Origin: a virus
Strand: one strand, 5' to 3'
IMG/VR virus record: IMGVR_UViG_3300037961_003327
Location: 1-54,053 of that record
Length of the DNA stretch: 54,053 nt
The notes beneath the pieces were generated by a model, which saw nothing but the letters and a program-made list of their open reading frames with translations, searched no databases and was not told the origin of the DNA. Position numbers and translations under genes: made by a program. Each line of letters begins with the position of its first letter. Position 1 is the first letter of the stretch. Shown here in pieces: positions 7,509 through 14,004 of the stretch.

Positions 7509-9626
7509 TTAATTGACCTTATACTTTCTAAAAAATACGCGATCATTGAAATTAGATTGTTTCTTTTGTTTTTGTTTTTGACACCCTAACAATGCAAGAC
7601 CAGAACTAATAGTCAAGTCATATTTAGTTCTCTTGTCTATTTTAAATCCTATCCAATCCTCTAGCGTTCTGTTAAAATACATATTACCTACTTCGCCAGT
7701 TTCATAGCTAACACCTACATGTTCATGAATATATTTTTCTATAGATTGAGCATGAGCCTGTATGACATCTTGAGAGTTAGATGGGATACCTTTTGTTTTC
7801 ACATTTGTGTGTGAAGAAGCACTAAGAAGGTGTTTCGGTCTGTCCATTAAGTAACCATCATAACCTCTTGACTCAAAGTATCTTACAATACCATACTTGT
7901 TGTTCTCTACGAGCAAAGGGTATCCGTAATAAAAAGCACACATCAACACATCTTCATAAAAGATGCTAGCCAAGTCTGGACGTGAAGCATATTCTACAAC
8001 AAACATGTTTGATGGTCGATTCATGTTAAACTTATTGTACATGTGTAGGGCACCTTTAGAGCCTCTATTATCTACCGTAGCATCTAAATCATAAGAGTCA
8101 ACACCACCACATCCATATTCAGGGAAAGGAGCAACTCTCTTCCCTCTCTCTAGCTTACATATATTCCTTTCGTTGGATTCAGGCATCCAGCATACCTTGA
8201 ATCTGCCGTTTGGAGTTGGAGAAAAAACAACTTCTTTGTCTTTTTCTTTCCAAGTAAAGTTTCCTGTAACTACGGGGTTGGGATATAGCTCATCGTTGTG
8301 CTCTATCTGCTGATAAATTTTGCCTATGTTGAAAAGGCTGCTTTCAATACTGTCTCTAAATGCTTCGTCCTCGGTAAACGGAAACTGCCTGGTTATCTCA
8401 TTAAGCTCAGAAGGGTTATCTTTAAAAGATTTTCTTTCGTTCTTCAAGTAAGACTTACTCCCGCTTTCTATGACTTCTCCGTCTATGCCTTGTATTTTGT
8501 CATTTTGATCGGGGTCTTCTATTACTGCGTTTCCGTATTCGTCAAAGAAACCCTCTAGGGCTTCGTATGCAGGAATGAATATTCTGTAAAGACCCGACCT
8601 AGTTCTTCCGTTGGCATTTCTTTCGTTGGGATTTGAGTCATTCCACAAACCCCTGTACTCTTTCCCTCCTTTATTCATAGGGTTGACAGTAGATCCAACA
8701 ATTGCTTTTCCGACAATCCTCTTACCTACAATCAAGCAAGTTCTTTCTATCCTCCAAGCCTCACGGATGTCTGTAGGCTTCTCCCACTTGCCCGCCTCAT
8801 CGAGGTACAGCATGTGTAGCTTCTCACCATCGTATGCGTTGTTCGTGGTGTTCTTCCAGTTAATTACGGTGTTAAGTGCATCACCACGGTAAGACGTCTT
8901 GTTGTTTTTCGTGATACGTTTCGATGGCTCACGAAACGCTAACTCCATACGAGGGTTAGTCGTACCGTCTTGGATAGGCTTGAAAAAGAAAGGGTAGCCT
9001 CTAAAAATAGAGACTACTTTTTTCATAAAAATATTTTCTTGAGCGTCTTTACCAGTCTTTGACTGAATCCCCAAAAGCTTCTCTTTAACTTGACTAGCTT
9101 CGTCAACAAGTACAGCAGAGCATATATTAGTGTAGCCAGAACGACGACACTTAGTATATAGCTGACCGAAACAACGGGGATCAGCTTCGCAAGCAGCCAT
9201 GTGAAGAAAGATTTCTCTTTGGAAAGCAAGGTATGATGGGTATCCGATATCGATTTTAGACCATTGTAGAAACATATAGTGTCTCCCTGTAATATACGTA
9301 GGGACCCCATTGTTGTAAAACCAAACGCCGTTCCTCCTGCGTTGAAACTCTTTTTCGATGTATACACGAAACTTTGACCGAAACTCGGCAGGTTTTTCGA
9401 ACCACTCATCCATACTTCGAATCCTTTGCAGTTCTTCGGGCATAGGCAAGCGCCTCCACAACTGCAACTCCTTTGGCTCTTCATGGAAGAGTATCTCAGA
9501 TCGCTTCGGTTTTTTTGGTAGCACAATAAGTAGCCCACTCGATTCGAAGTGATTTCCCTCTGTGCCGTTAGGGTCGATTTTAATCCCTTTAGTTTCATAG
9601 CCATCTATATCTACAAGTACAGACAT
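7509..9626 (-). CDS. terL: Terminase large subunit
   Basis: 705 residues from ATG 9626. ATPase-nuclease motor that packages DNA into the prohead through the portal. A Walker-A-like KCRRSGYTN lies near residue 158, and a Walker B HMLYLDEAG near 270. The nuclease-domain start GVDSYDLDAT lies near 506, followed by further acidic motifs. Size and motif order fit crAss-like TerL. An in-frame GTG at 9644 would extend the frame by 6 codons, but it lies inside the tRNA gene, so ATG 9626 (MSVLVDIDGYE) is chosen. No small terminase subunit is recognised; the 95-residue coiled-coil protein at 10162-10449 is a candidate by position only. Confidence 0.9.
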   Translation of the reverse strand: MSVLVDIDGYETKGIKIDPNGTEGNHFESSGLLIVLPKKPKRSEILFHEEPKELQLWRRLPMPEELQRIRSMDEWFEKPAEFRSKFRVYIEKEFQRRRNGVWFYNNGVPTYITGRHYMFLQWSKIDIGYPSYLAFQREIFLHMAACEADPRCFGQLYTKCRRSGYTNICSAVLVDEASQVKEKLLGIQSKTGKDAQENIFMKKVVSIFRGYPFFFKPIQDGTTNPRMELAFREPSKRITKNNKTSYRGDALNTVINWKNTTNNAYDGEKLHMLYLDEAGKWEKPTDIREAWRIERTCLIVGKRIVGKAIVGSTVNPMNKGGKEYRGLWNDSNPNERNANGRTRSGLYRIFIPAYEALEGFFDEYGNAVIEDPDQNDKIQGIDGEVIESGSKSYLKNERKSFKDNPSELNEITRQFPFTEDEAFRDSIESSLFNIGKIYQQIEHNDELYPNPVVTGNFTWKEKDKEVVFSPTPNGRFKVCWMPESNERNICKLERGKRVAPFPEYGCGGVDSYDLDATVDNRGSKGALHMYNKFNMNRPSNMFVVEYASRPDLASIFYEDVLMCAFYYGYPLLVENNKYGIVRYFESRGYDGYLMDRPKHLLSASSHTNVKTKGIPSNSQDVIQAHAQSIEKYIHEHVGVSYETGEVGNMYFNRTLEDWIGFKIDKRTKYDLTISSGLALLGCQKQKQKKQSNFNDRVFFRKYKVN

Positions 9627-9639
9627 TGAATTTAATTTG

Positions 9640-9713
9640 TACACCCGACAGGATTCGAACCTGTGACCGTCTGCTTAGAAGGCAGATGCTCTATCCAACT
9701 GAGCTACGAGTGC
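9640..9713 (-). tRNA. tRNA-Arg (anticodon UCU)
   Basis: 74-nt cloverleaf on the minus strand. The acceptor stem is GCACTCG/CGGGTGT (7 bp with two G-U pairs). The D arm is GCTC-AGTTGGATA-GAGC, the anticodon stem TCTGC/GCAGA with loop CTTCTAA (anticodon TCT), and the T arm ACAGG-TTCGAAT-CCTGT. The discriminator is A and CCA is not encoded. It would read AGA codons. The stop codon of the HNH gene lies inside its 5' arm and the terminase start is 13 nt downstream, so it is embedded in the late transcript and needs processing. Confidence 0.95.
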
Positions 9714-10048
9714 ATTCGCTCATGTGTTTTTTTACGATGGCAATTTGCACACCTTATCTCACACTTTCTAATTTCTTCTTTTATAGTTTCTATACTGTAG
9801 GAGTGGGACACCATATCAGCTATAGCTTTTTTCTTTTTGCCTCTTACGTGATCAAACTCAAGGACTATTGGCTCTGACTCTCCACAGTCCACGCAGTTAA
9901 ACATTCTTTTTAATCTGTCTACAAATGCTTTATTTTTTGCTATTTGTTTTTTGTTTCTAGCAGTACTTCTGCAAACTATTTTCTTTTTGTTTTTGCGATA
10001 GTGTCTTGCCGCTGCCTTAGCTTGATCTTCTTTATTTTTGTAAGGCAT
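9704..10048 (-). CDS. HNH endonuclease
   Basis: 114 residues, strongly basic N-terminal half. Zinc/HNH core: CVDC (52-55), FDHVRG with D66-H67, and the C-terminal C-x3-C-x2-CH set (C96, C100, C103, H104). HNH proteins beside terminase can help cut packaged DNA (as in HK97-type phages) or be free-standing homing enzymes. Its neighbours here (tRNA, then terminase) fit the packaging role. The last 10 nt of the gene overlap the tRNA 5' end. Confidence 0.85.
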   Translation of the reverse strand: MPYKNKEDQAKAAARHYRKNKKKIVCRSTARNKKQIAKNKAFVDRLKRMFNCVDCGESEPIVLEFDHVRGKKKKAIADMVSHSYSIETIKEEIRKCEIRCANCHRKKTHERMHS

Positions 10049-10058
10049 GCGGCGACGA

Positions 10059-10223
10059 TTACGACTTTAAGTATCTAACCTTAAAGTTTTTGTTTAAGTA
10101 ACCAGCCGTATCTGACTGATTATCAAAGTCATAGTCGTCCCAGTATATCAAACCGCTAGGCTTATTTTGAGAATTTTTCTGCGAATCCCCCCGAGTAGTC
10201 TTTGTCTTGTTCGATTTCTCCAT
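10059..10223 (-). CDS. Small protein of 54 residues, unknown
   Basis: ATG 10223 to TAA 10059 (MEKSNKTKTTRGDSQ... then a Tyr/Asp-rich GLIYWDDYDF segment). It overlaps the 3' end of the upstream coiled-coil gene by 62 nt in another frame and fills the otherwise empty space before the HNH gene, which is the main argument that it is real. No domain recognised. Confidence 0.45.
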   Translation of the reverse strand: MEKSNKTKTTRGDSQKNSQNKPSGLIYWDDYDFDNQSDTAGYLNKNFKVRYLKS

Positions 10224-10449
10224 TTGCTTGTAGCTCTTTAACCATTTGTTCTAAACGCTGACGCTCTATCAGCAACTCCTTACAATCCACAGCGGTCTGT
10301 TTAATAGACTGTAACTCTGCTTTTCTGGCAGAACCCCCAGCCTCAGGATCAACAGGCTTTTTGATTTCTTCAATCATATTGTTGATGGCTACTTCCATGC
10401 TAGACATCAATCTTTTAGATGCGCTAACTGTAGTAAACTTACTCGCCAT
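10162..10449 (-). CDS. Small helical protein, possible small terminase or accessory
   Basis: 95 residues from ATG 10449 (a GTG lies one codon upstream). Residues 40-80 (KAELQSIKQTAVDCKELL...) are heptad-like and probably a coiled coil. It lies two genes upstream of the terminase, which is where a small terminase subunit could be, but no helix-turn-helix is visible. I do not assign a function. The start overlaps the end of the GroES-like gene by 11 nt. Confidence 0.65.
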   Translation of the reverse strand: MASKFTTVSASKRLMSSMEVAINNMIEEIKKPVDPEAGGSARKAELQSIKQTAVDCKELLIERQRLEQMVKELQANGEIEQDKDYSGGFAEKFSK

Positions 10450-11038
10450 CACTATCTAATTCCTTGTACATTAAATCTTCAGTACGAGTTCTGTAATACT
10501 CCTTACCGTCTATTTTAATGCGATAGTCTCGGTTTTCTTTAAAGCCAACTACGTCGCCAACCTCTAACCCTAGCGCTTCAATCCCAGAAGACGTAAATGC
10601 GACTCTACCTCTTGTTGTTGGTTTCTCTGTAAGTTTAACAACTTCGATAATCTCCGATTCTTGAACTTCCTCTTCTTCGACGGGTTCAAGAAGGCTCCAA
10701 CCCGCAAGAGGTTGGATAGCACCAGTACTGCCACTTTTAAAGCCAATAGCTTGATTATTGATAGCGTGGTCTTGATCGTACCTGACAAGGTAGTGATTAT
10801 CATTGCCAGTAAGTGGTTGACCTTCGTTGATAACCACGAGATGATGGAAGTACAGCGTGTCGCCAGGCTCGACACCAGTTTCGTACTTGAACGGGACAGC
10901 CACAACAGGGCCTTCTGTAACTCTGTTTTCAAACTCATTAAATCTATTGTCTATGTACAACTCTAAACCACCAGACGTAGTGATGGTGTCGTTTATCGTC
11001 CTGTCTAATTCGACGACAAACAAATTGAATGTTTTCAT
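10439..11038 (-). CDS. Tandem GroES-like co-chaperonin (two Cpn10-like halves)
   Basis: 199 residues. The C-terminal half (about 113-193) reads like GroES: GWSLLEPVEEEE, then RGRVAF (143-148), LEVGDVVGFKE (158-168) and a terminal KIDGKEYYRTRTEDLM (175-190), matching the VGD-x-V and IDG-x-E-Y-x-x-x-R-x-x-D strands of Cpn10. The N-terminal half (5-88) shows the same order more weakly: LFVVELDR, TTSGGLELYID (mobile-loop-like GG), GPVVAVPF, VEPGDTLYF, HYLVRYD. So it looks like two fused GroES folds, as in chloroplast Cpn20. Phage co-chaperonins (T4 gp31) adapt host GroEL for capsid folding, and the late-operon location fits. The C-terminal half is the firmer call. Confidence 0.75.
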   Translation of the reverse strand: MKTFNLFVVELDRTINDTITTSGGLELYIDNRFNEFENRVTEGPVVAVPFKYETGVEPGDTLYFHHLVVINEGQPLTGNDNHYLVRYDQDHAINNQAIGFKSGSTGAIQPLAGWSLLEPVEEEEVQESEIIEVVKLTEKPTTRGRVAFTSSGIEALGLEVGDVVGFKENRDYRIKIDGKEYYRTRTEDLMYKELDSDGE

Positions 11039-11048
11039 TAATTAAAAT

Positions 11049-11390
11049 TTAGTAACCCCCACCGCCACTTCCTCCGCTAGGAGTAGATGTAGTTGTAGGA
11101 GTAGTTTGCATTGGAATACTCTGTGTTCTTACTGGAGGCGTGTACCTTACAGGCGGGATTACGATTGGTAATCTCCTTTCAATGACTGGCGTTGGAATCT
11201 CTGCCTGTCTAATTGCTACGGTTTGTCTAGACTTTGAACTTACAGGTTCAAGAATAGCATGAAACCTATCTACGTGAACAGCGCCCACCATAGCACCTTT
11301 CTTAGGGTGGATATGGTAGTAACCTCTGTATCTTCTTCCGTTAGGCAGTTTGAACTCCGATCCGTCTGTATAAAGGTTTTCTGTTGCCAT
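11049..11390 (-). CDS. Small structural-type protein with 'YYHIH' domain and Pro/Gly-rich tail
   Basis: 113 residues from ATG 11390. N-terminal ~50 residues (LYTDGSEFKLPNGRRYRGYY, then HIHPKKGAMVGAVH) follow a pattern common in marine phage structural proteins ('G.Y.G.YHIH....MVG..H'). The rest is Pro/Thr-rich and ends in a Gly run (GGSGGGGY). Probably a small virion or tail protein; the function is unknown. The start forms a TGATG junction with the upstream gene. Confidence 0.65.
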   Translation of the reverse strand: MATENLYTDGSEFKLPNGRRYRGYYHIHPKKGAMVGAVHVDRFHAILEPVSSKSRQTVAIRQAEIPTPVIERRLPIVIPPVRYTPPVRTQSIPMQTTPTTTSTPSGGSGGGGY

Positions 11391-11626
11391 CAAAAATTAA
11401 GATCAAATTCTAAAACACATGACATCTCATCTATGCTCTTCCATAGCATGGTGCCTTCATCGTTTTCAATGTATATCAAATACCGTTGCTTACCAAACTT
11501 GTGAAGATGTCTGTCGTCTTCTACTATAGCAGATACTTCTCCACTTCCCGCTCGCATACCTACATAGTAAGCCATTCCGTTCTTGGGGTCTTTTCCAACC
11601 ACAATCTTTCTAATAAGTCCTTCCAT
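11390..11626 (-). CDS. Small protein of 78 residues, unknown
   Basis: MEGLIRKIVVGKDPKNGMAY... predicted beta-rich, no motif recognised. Stop and start codons overlap those of its neighbours (TAATG upstream, TGATG downstream), so it is translationally coupled within the 11925-to-10059 gene string. Confidence 0.7.
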   Translation of the reverse strand: MEGLIRKIVVGKDPKNGMAYYVGMRAGSGEVSAIVEDDRHLHKFGKQRYLIYIENDEGTMLWKSIDEMSCVLEFDLNF

Positions 11627-11925
11627 TAGTTTAATGATATTCCTAAGTCACCCAACAAGTTATCTAAAGGATCGTCTTCGTCCTTGTAGGCGTTATCCAT
11701 TATGGTCTTCACAGTTTCTAGCTCTTGCCTGTCTTGGATATTGAAGCTGTACATAGTCTTCATCTCAGCTTCCGTATCTCCGAATTCTACGGCATCGTAA
11801 TCTATTACTCCGATTACAATAGAAGCAACGGTCCTGTCCTTCATGTCAAACTCATCGATAGTCTCTTCCATCTTTTTTACAAGGCTGTACAATTCAGCAA
11901 AGAAGAGAGTATCGTTGGGGCTCAT
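11626..11925 (-). CDS. Acidic protein of 99 residues, unknown
   Basis: MSPNDTLFFAELYSLVKKM... Acidic, with a helical N-terminus and the C-terminus DPLDNLLGDLGISLN. First gene of the minus-strand string that runs to the terminase region. A TATATTTG box is centred ~23 nt upstream of the ATG at 11925. No function can be named. Confidence 0.75.
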   Translation of the reverse strand: MSPNDTLFFAELYSLVKKMEETIDEFDMKDRTVASIVIGVIDYDAVEFGDTEAEMKTMYSFNIQDRQELETVKTIMDNAYKDEDDPLDNLLGDLGISLN

Positions 11926-11944
11926 GTTGTAAATTCGTTTGACT

Positions 11945-11974
11945 CAAATATACGACAGAATAGAGATGCCAAAA
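11945..11974 (-). promoter_or_regulatory. Bacteroidota-type promoter for the 11925 gene string
   Basis: On the minus strand a TTTTG (11974-11970) lies 17 nt before TATATTTG (11952-11945). The ATG is 19 nt further on. It overlaps the leader of the divergent winged-helix gene, so that protein could repress this promoter by binding nearby. Confidence 0.6.
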
Positions 11975-12385
11975 TCGACAGTTAAGAAGAAGCGGATGTT
12001 TAGAGATATGTCTAGACTATCTAATAAATATGTAAAGCAAAACCATCTTAAAAATCTAAGAACGGCTATGAACGAGTTCTTAGAAGACAACCCTAGCCTG
12101 ACTAGAGGATATATTTATTTTATGCTATACGCTTACGACTTAGAGTTCTTCACTATTTCTTGGGCGGCAGAAAACTATCAGATGAGCAAAGGCAATCTAG
12201 CTGACAGAATCATATACCCGCTGATGAGTCTTGGGTATATTTATAAAGTATTTGATAAACTTAGCCCTTCTCAGACTTTAGAGGATCACTTGTTCCGTGA
12301 TGAAACAAAGTATAACTACAGAGTTCGTTATGGTCTGTCGCAGAAAGGTAGACTAGCGGTACAGCGTTTCTACAATTCTCTTTAG
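11966..12385 (+). CDS. Winged-helix transcription regulator (only plus-strand gene in the late region)
   Basis: 139 residues from ATG 11966 (an upstream in-frame TTG at 11939 is less likely). The basic N-terminus is followed by a helical domain and then a wing-like segment: EFFTISWAAENYQMSKGNLADRI (about 60-82) looks like helices 2-3 of a MarR/PadR-type fold, and YNYRVRYGLSQKGRLAVQRF (117-136) like the wing and last helix ('Y.LT.KG...'). It stands alone on the plus strand between two late minus-strand blocks and is divergent from a promoter with which its leader overlaps. Likely controls the early/late switch or its own promoter; that role is inference. Confidence 0.7.
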   Translation: MPKSTVKKKRMFRDMSRLSNKYVKQNHLKNLRTAMNEFLEDNPSLTRGYIYFMLYAYDLEFFTISWAAENYQMSKGNLADRIIYPLMSLGYIYKVFDKLSPSQTLEDHLFRDETKYNYRVRYGLSQKGRLAVQRFYNSL

Positions 12386-12516
12386 CGGCCCTGACCACGA
12401 TAAGCTTTCTTGTAGCTTTTGCTTTGCTTGTTGCTAGACGTCTTCGTCTTAGCGTGTACCCCTGGCCGCTTTTTTTTGCTGTCGCCAGGAGCGTAGTTAA
12501 ATACTTGCTTAGGCAT
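12382..12516 (-). CDS. Very small Lys-rich phage protein (44 residues)
   Basis: ATG 12516 to TAA 12382: MPKQVFNYAPGDSKKKRPGV, then a Lys/Ser/Asn-rich tail ending YKKAYRGQGR. The pattern 'KKRPGVH.K.K.S..K.SK.YKK.YRGQG' is familiar from many phage genomes, function unknown. The start overlaps the end of the endolysin gene by 8 nt. The stop overlaps that of the convergent regulator gene by 4 nt. Confidence 0.75.
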   Translation of the reverse strand: MPKQVFNYAPGDSKKKRPGVHAKTKTSSNKQSKSYKKAYRGQGR

Positions 12517-12979
12517 TTTCTACTGTGTAGTAAACCTTATTCTTTTTGTCTCTGCGGGCTCGCTTAATCTGTTTGCGATTCTGTCCCACAGACTTATATG
12601 AGATATGTACCCAGTTGGGTTCTTCGTCATCCCCAAACTCCCAGATCATTTGGTCCCACACTAGGTTGTCTTTCACGAAGTTGAAGATATCTGCGTTTGT
12701 GATGCGTCCGAATACATCTGCATCTAAGTCGAGAGCTTCCCCCACCATGTGCTGAGAGTACTTGCTCCCTCCGATAGCTTTGTTTAGCTCCTTCCCTCTG
12801 TATCCAGAGCTCACGGCAATAGGTACACCGAAGTGATCGCGGATAGGTTGGAATACTTTTTCTGCTATGGCCGTGAGATTTTTAATCTCCCAGTCTTCTG
12901 GGGTGTTGTCAATACCGAGGCGGCTGGCCGTGTTTGACTTTACGACCTCCTTCAGTGATAGATTTTTGCTTAACTGCAT
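12509..12979 (-). CDS. Endolysin, peptidase M15 family
   Basis: 156 residues. Zinc-dependent D,D/L,D-carboxypeptidase-type fold of the M15A (VanY/PSA_CBD-like) group. The ligands are visible as SQHMVGEALDLD with H77 and D84, and WVHIS with H125. SSGYRGKELN (57-66) is the usual preceding motif. Cleaves peptide cross-links in host peptidoglycan at lysis. The C-terminus is very basic (KQIKRARRDKKNK). No signal peptide, so it needs a holin; the 29498-29935 product is a candidate. Confidence 0.9.
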   Translation of the reverse strand: MQLSKNLSLKEVVKSNTASRLGIDNTPEDWEIKNLTAIAEKVFQPIRDHFGVPIAVSSGYRGKELNKAIGGSKYSQHMVGEALDLDADVFGRITNADIFNFVKDNLVWDQMIWEFGDDEEPNWVHISYKSVGQNRKQIKRARRDKKNKVYYTVENA

Positions 12980-13056
12980 TTTTTTTTGCTACCCAGCTAG
13001 GGTTGATTCGTTTTAATTTAGGATTGAAGTAGTTTTTATTTGACAACTAATCAGAA

Positions 13057-13470
13057 TTATTGTCGAGGTCTGACATCTTTTCTCATCATCATTGTATTTT
13101 CTTCATCAGAAAACAAATCAACCAAAAATTTTAGTATTTCCTGTCGTTTTTTTTCTATAGTGTCAGGATTCATTTTCGACATTAAAGCATCCAGCGGGTT
13201 TCTAGAAAGACCCGCCGCTTCTCTAGCGTCTAACACAGCCTCGATTCCAAAAAGATCTAAGTCCGCACCCCCTTCAGGGATTCCAAACGACTTTCTCAAC
13301 TTATCGATTTCAGATAAACCCTCCATCTCAGCGTCCCGTTTTCTTTTTGCTTCTAACACAGCCTCCATTCCAAAAAGATCAATTCCTTCGCCCTCGCTAG
13401 TGCTATCCCTTTTTACTGGGCCGCCATTTTGATATCTGATAGATCCGCCGTTTTTTTTCTTTATGTACAT
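13057..13470 (-). CDS. Protein with duplicated 'DLFGxEAVLxA' motif and N-terminal NGG tags
   Basis: 137 residues. The N-terminus MYIKKKNGGSIRYQNGGPVK has two NGG motifs of the kind found in several other proteins here. Two copies of a short repeat follow: DLFGMEAVLEAKR (~31-43) and DLFGIEAVLDARE (~72-84). The C-terminus is helical and basic. No known domain. Virion association is inferred from the late location and the shared tag. Confidence 0.65.
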   Translation of the reverse strand: MYIKKKNGGSIRYQNGGPVKRDSTSEGEGIDLFGMEAVLEAKRKRDAEMEGLSEIDKLRKSFGIPEGGADLDLFGIEAVLDAREAAGLSRNPLDALMSKMNPDTIEKKRQEILKFLVDLFSDEENTMMMRKDVRPRQ

Positions 13471-13501
13471 AACTATAATATGTTTATTGTTATTTTTAGG
13501 A

Positions 13502-13990
13502 CTAGCTAGCTATAAATACTTCTAGTTGCGCTGTGGCGTTTTCATCATTAATAGCGATGATGCTCTCAAGATCTACTAAGCTACCTATCGCAGTAGCAGT
13601 AGCAGCGTCATCATCTACTGCTGCGACCCCTACAGCCTTACCCAACATAAAGCTTTTACCAGCTTCTAACAATATAGTTGCCTGAGTGCTAGCGGCAGCA
13701 CCGCCGTTTGCTGCAAGCTGTAGAGAAAGAGTCACAGAGTTCGTACTCTCTAAGTTCGTTACTCTTACATACTTGACATCGTCGTCATCTAAAGCACTAT
13801 CCGCTGTAGTAACGTCAGTTCTAAAGTTGGCTATCGTAGTTTGAGTGGCAGATCCTCCCCCGTCAGCAGGTAAAGTGACAAGTCTCTTGAAAGACTGTGT
13901 AACACTAGCAATATTTAGCGTGTTTGTTGCACCCTGCTGAGTGCCATTGAGCGAAAGCTCTTCTCTAATTGTTACAGTGAGTACTCCCAT
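13502..13990 (-). CDS. Surface/decoration-type beta protein (paralogue of the 51.5-52.3 kb pair)
   Basis: 162 residues, Thr/Ala/Ser-rich, Cys-free, beta-strand pattern. KYVRVTNLESTNSVTLSLQL and ILLEAGKSFML parallel segments of the 51475-51882 and 51882-52301 products (AYLFIRNLE..., KLYIKNTST...), suggesting a common fold used for capsid or fibre decoration. The ATG lies 4 nt after TATATTTG, so it probably has its own leaderless transcript. Confidence 0.65.
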   Translation of the reverse strand: MGVLTVTIREELSLNGTQQGATNTLNIASVTQSFKRLVTLPADGGGSATQTTIANFRTDVTTADSALDDDDVKYVRVTNLESTNSVTLSLQLAANGGAAASTQATILLEAGKSFMLGKAVGVAAVDDDAATATAIGSLVDLESIIAINDENATAQLEVFIAS

Positions 13991-13994
13991 GAAG

Positions 13995-14002
13995 CAAATA
14001 TA
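13995..14002 (-). promoter_or_regulatory. TATATTTG box 4 nt before ATG 13990
   Basis: Perfect TAnnTTTG on the minus strand; spacer CTTC; then ATG. If transcription starts a few nt past the box, as usual for this promoter class, the mRNA begins at or near the AUG. It lies in the 14-nt gap after the 14005-15909 gene. Confidence 0.6.
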
Positions 14003-14004
14003 CT

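Noticed and set aside
9023-9604. 193-codon frame within terminase
   Set aside because: Alternative frame of the terminase gene on the same strand; the terminase frame has clear motifs.
9627-9644. GTG extension of the terminase gene
   Set aside because: It lies inside the 3' end of the tRNA; ATG 9626 gives the normal N-terminus.
9640-9713. tRNA as a phage attachment site
   Set aside because: No integrase or repressor-type lysogeny genes in the window; complete functional tRNA within a late operon.
12229-12240. Second CTGATGAG sequence as a possible hammerhead core
   Set aside because: Inside the winged-helix coding region, no GAAA or stems in the right places.
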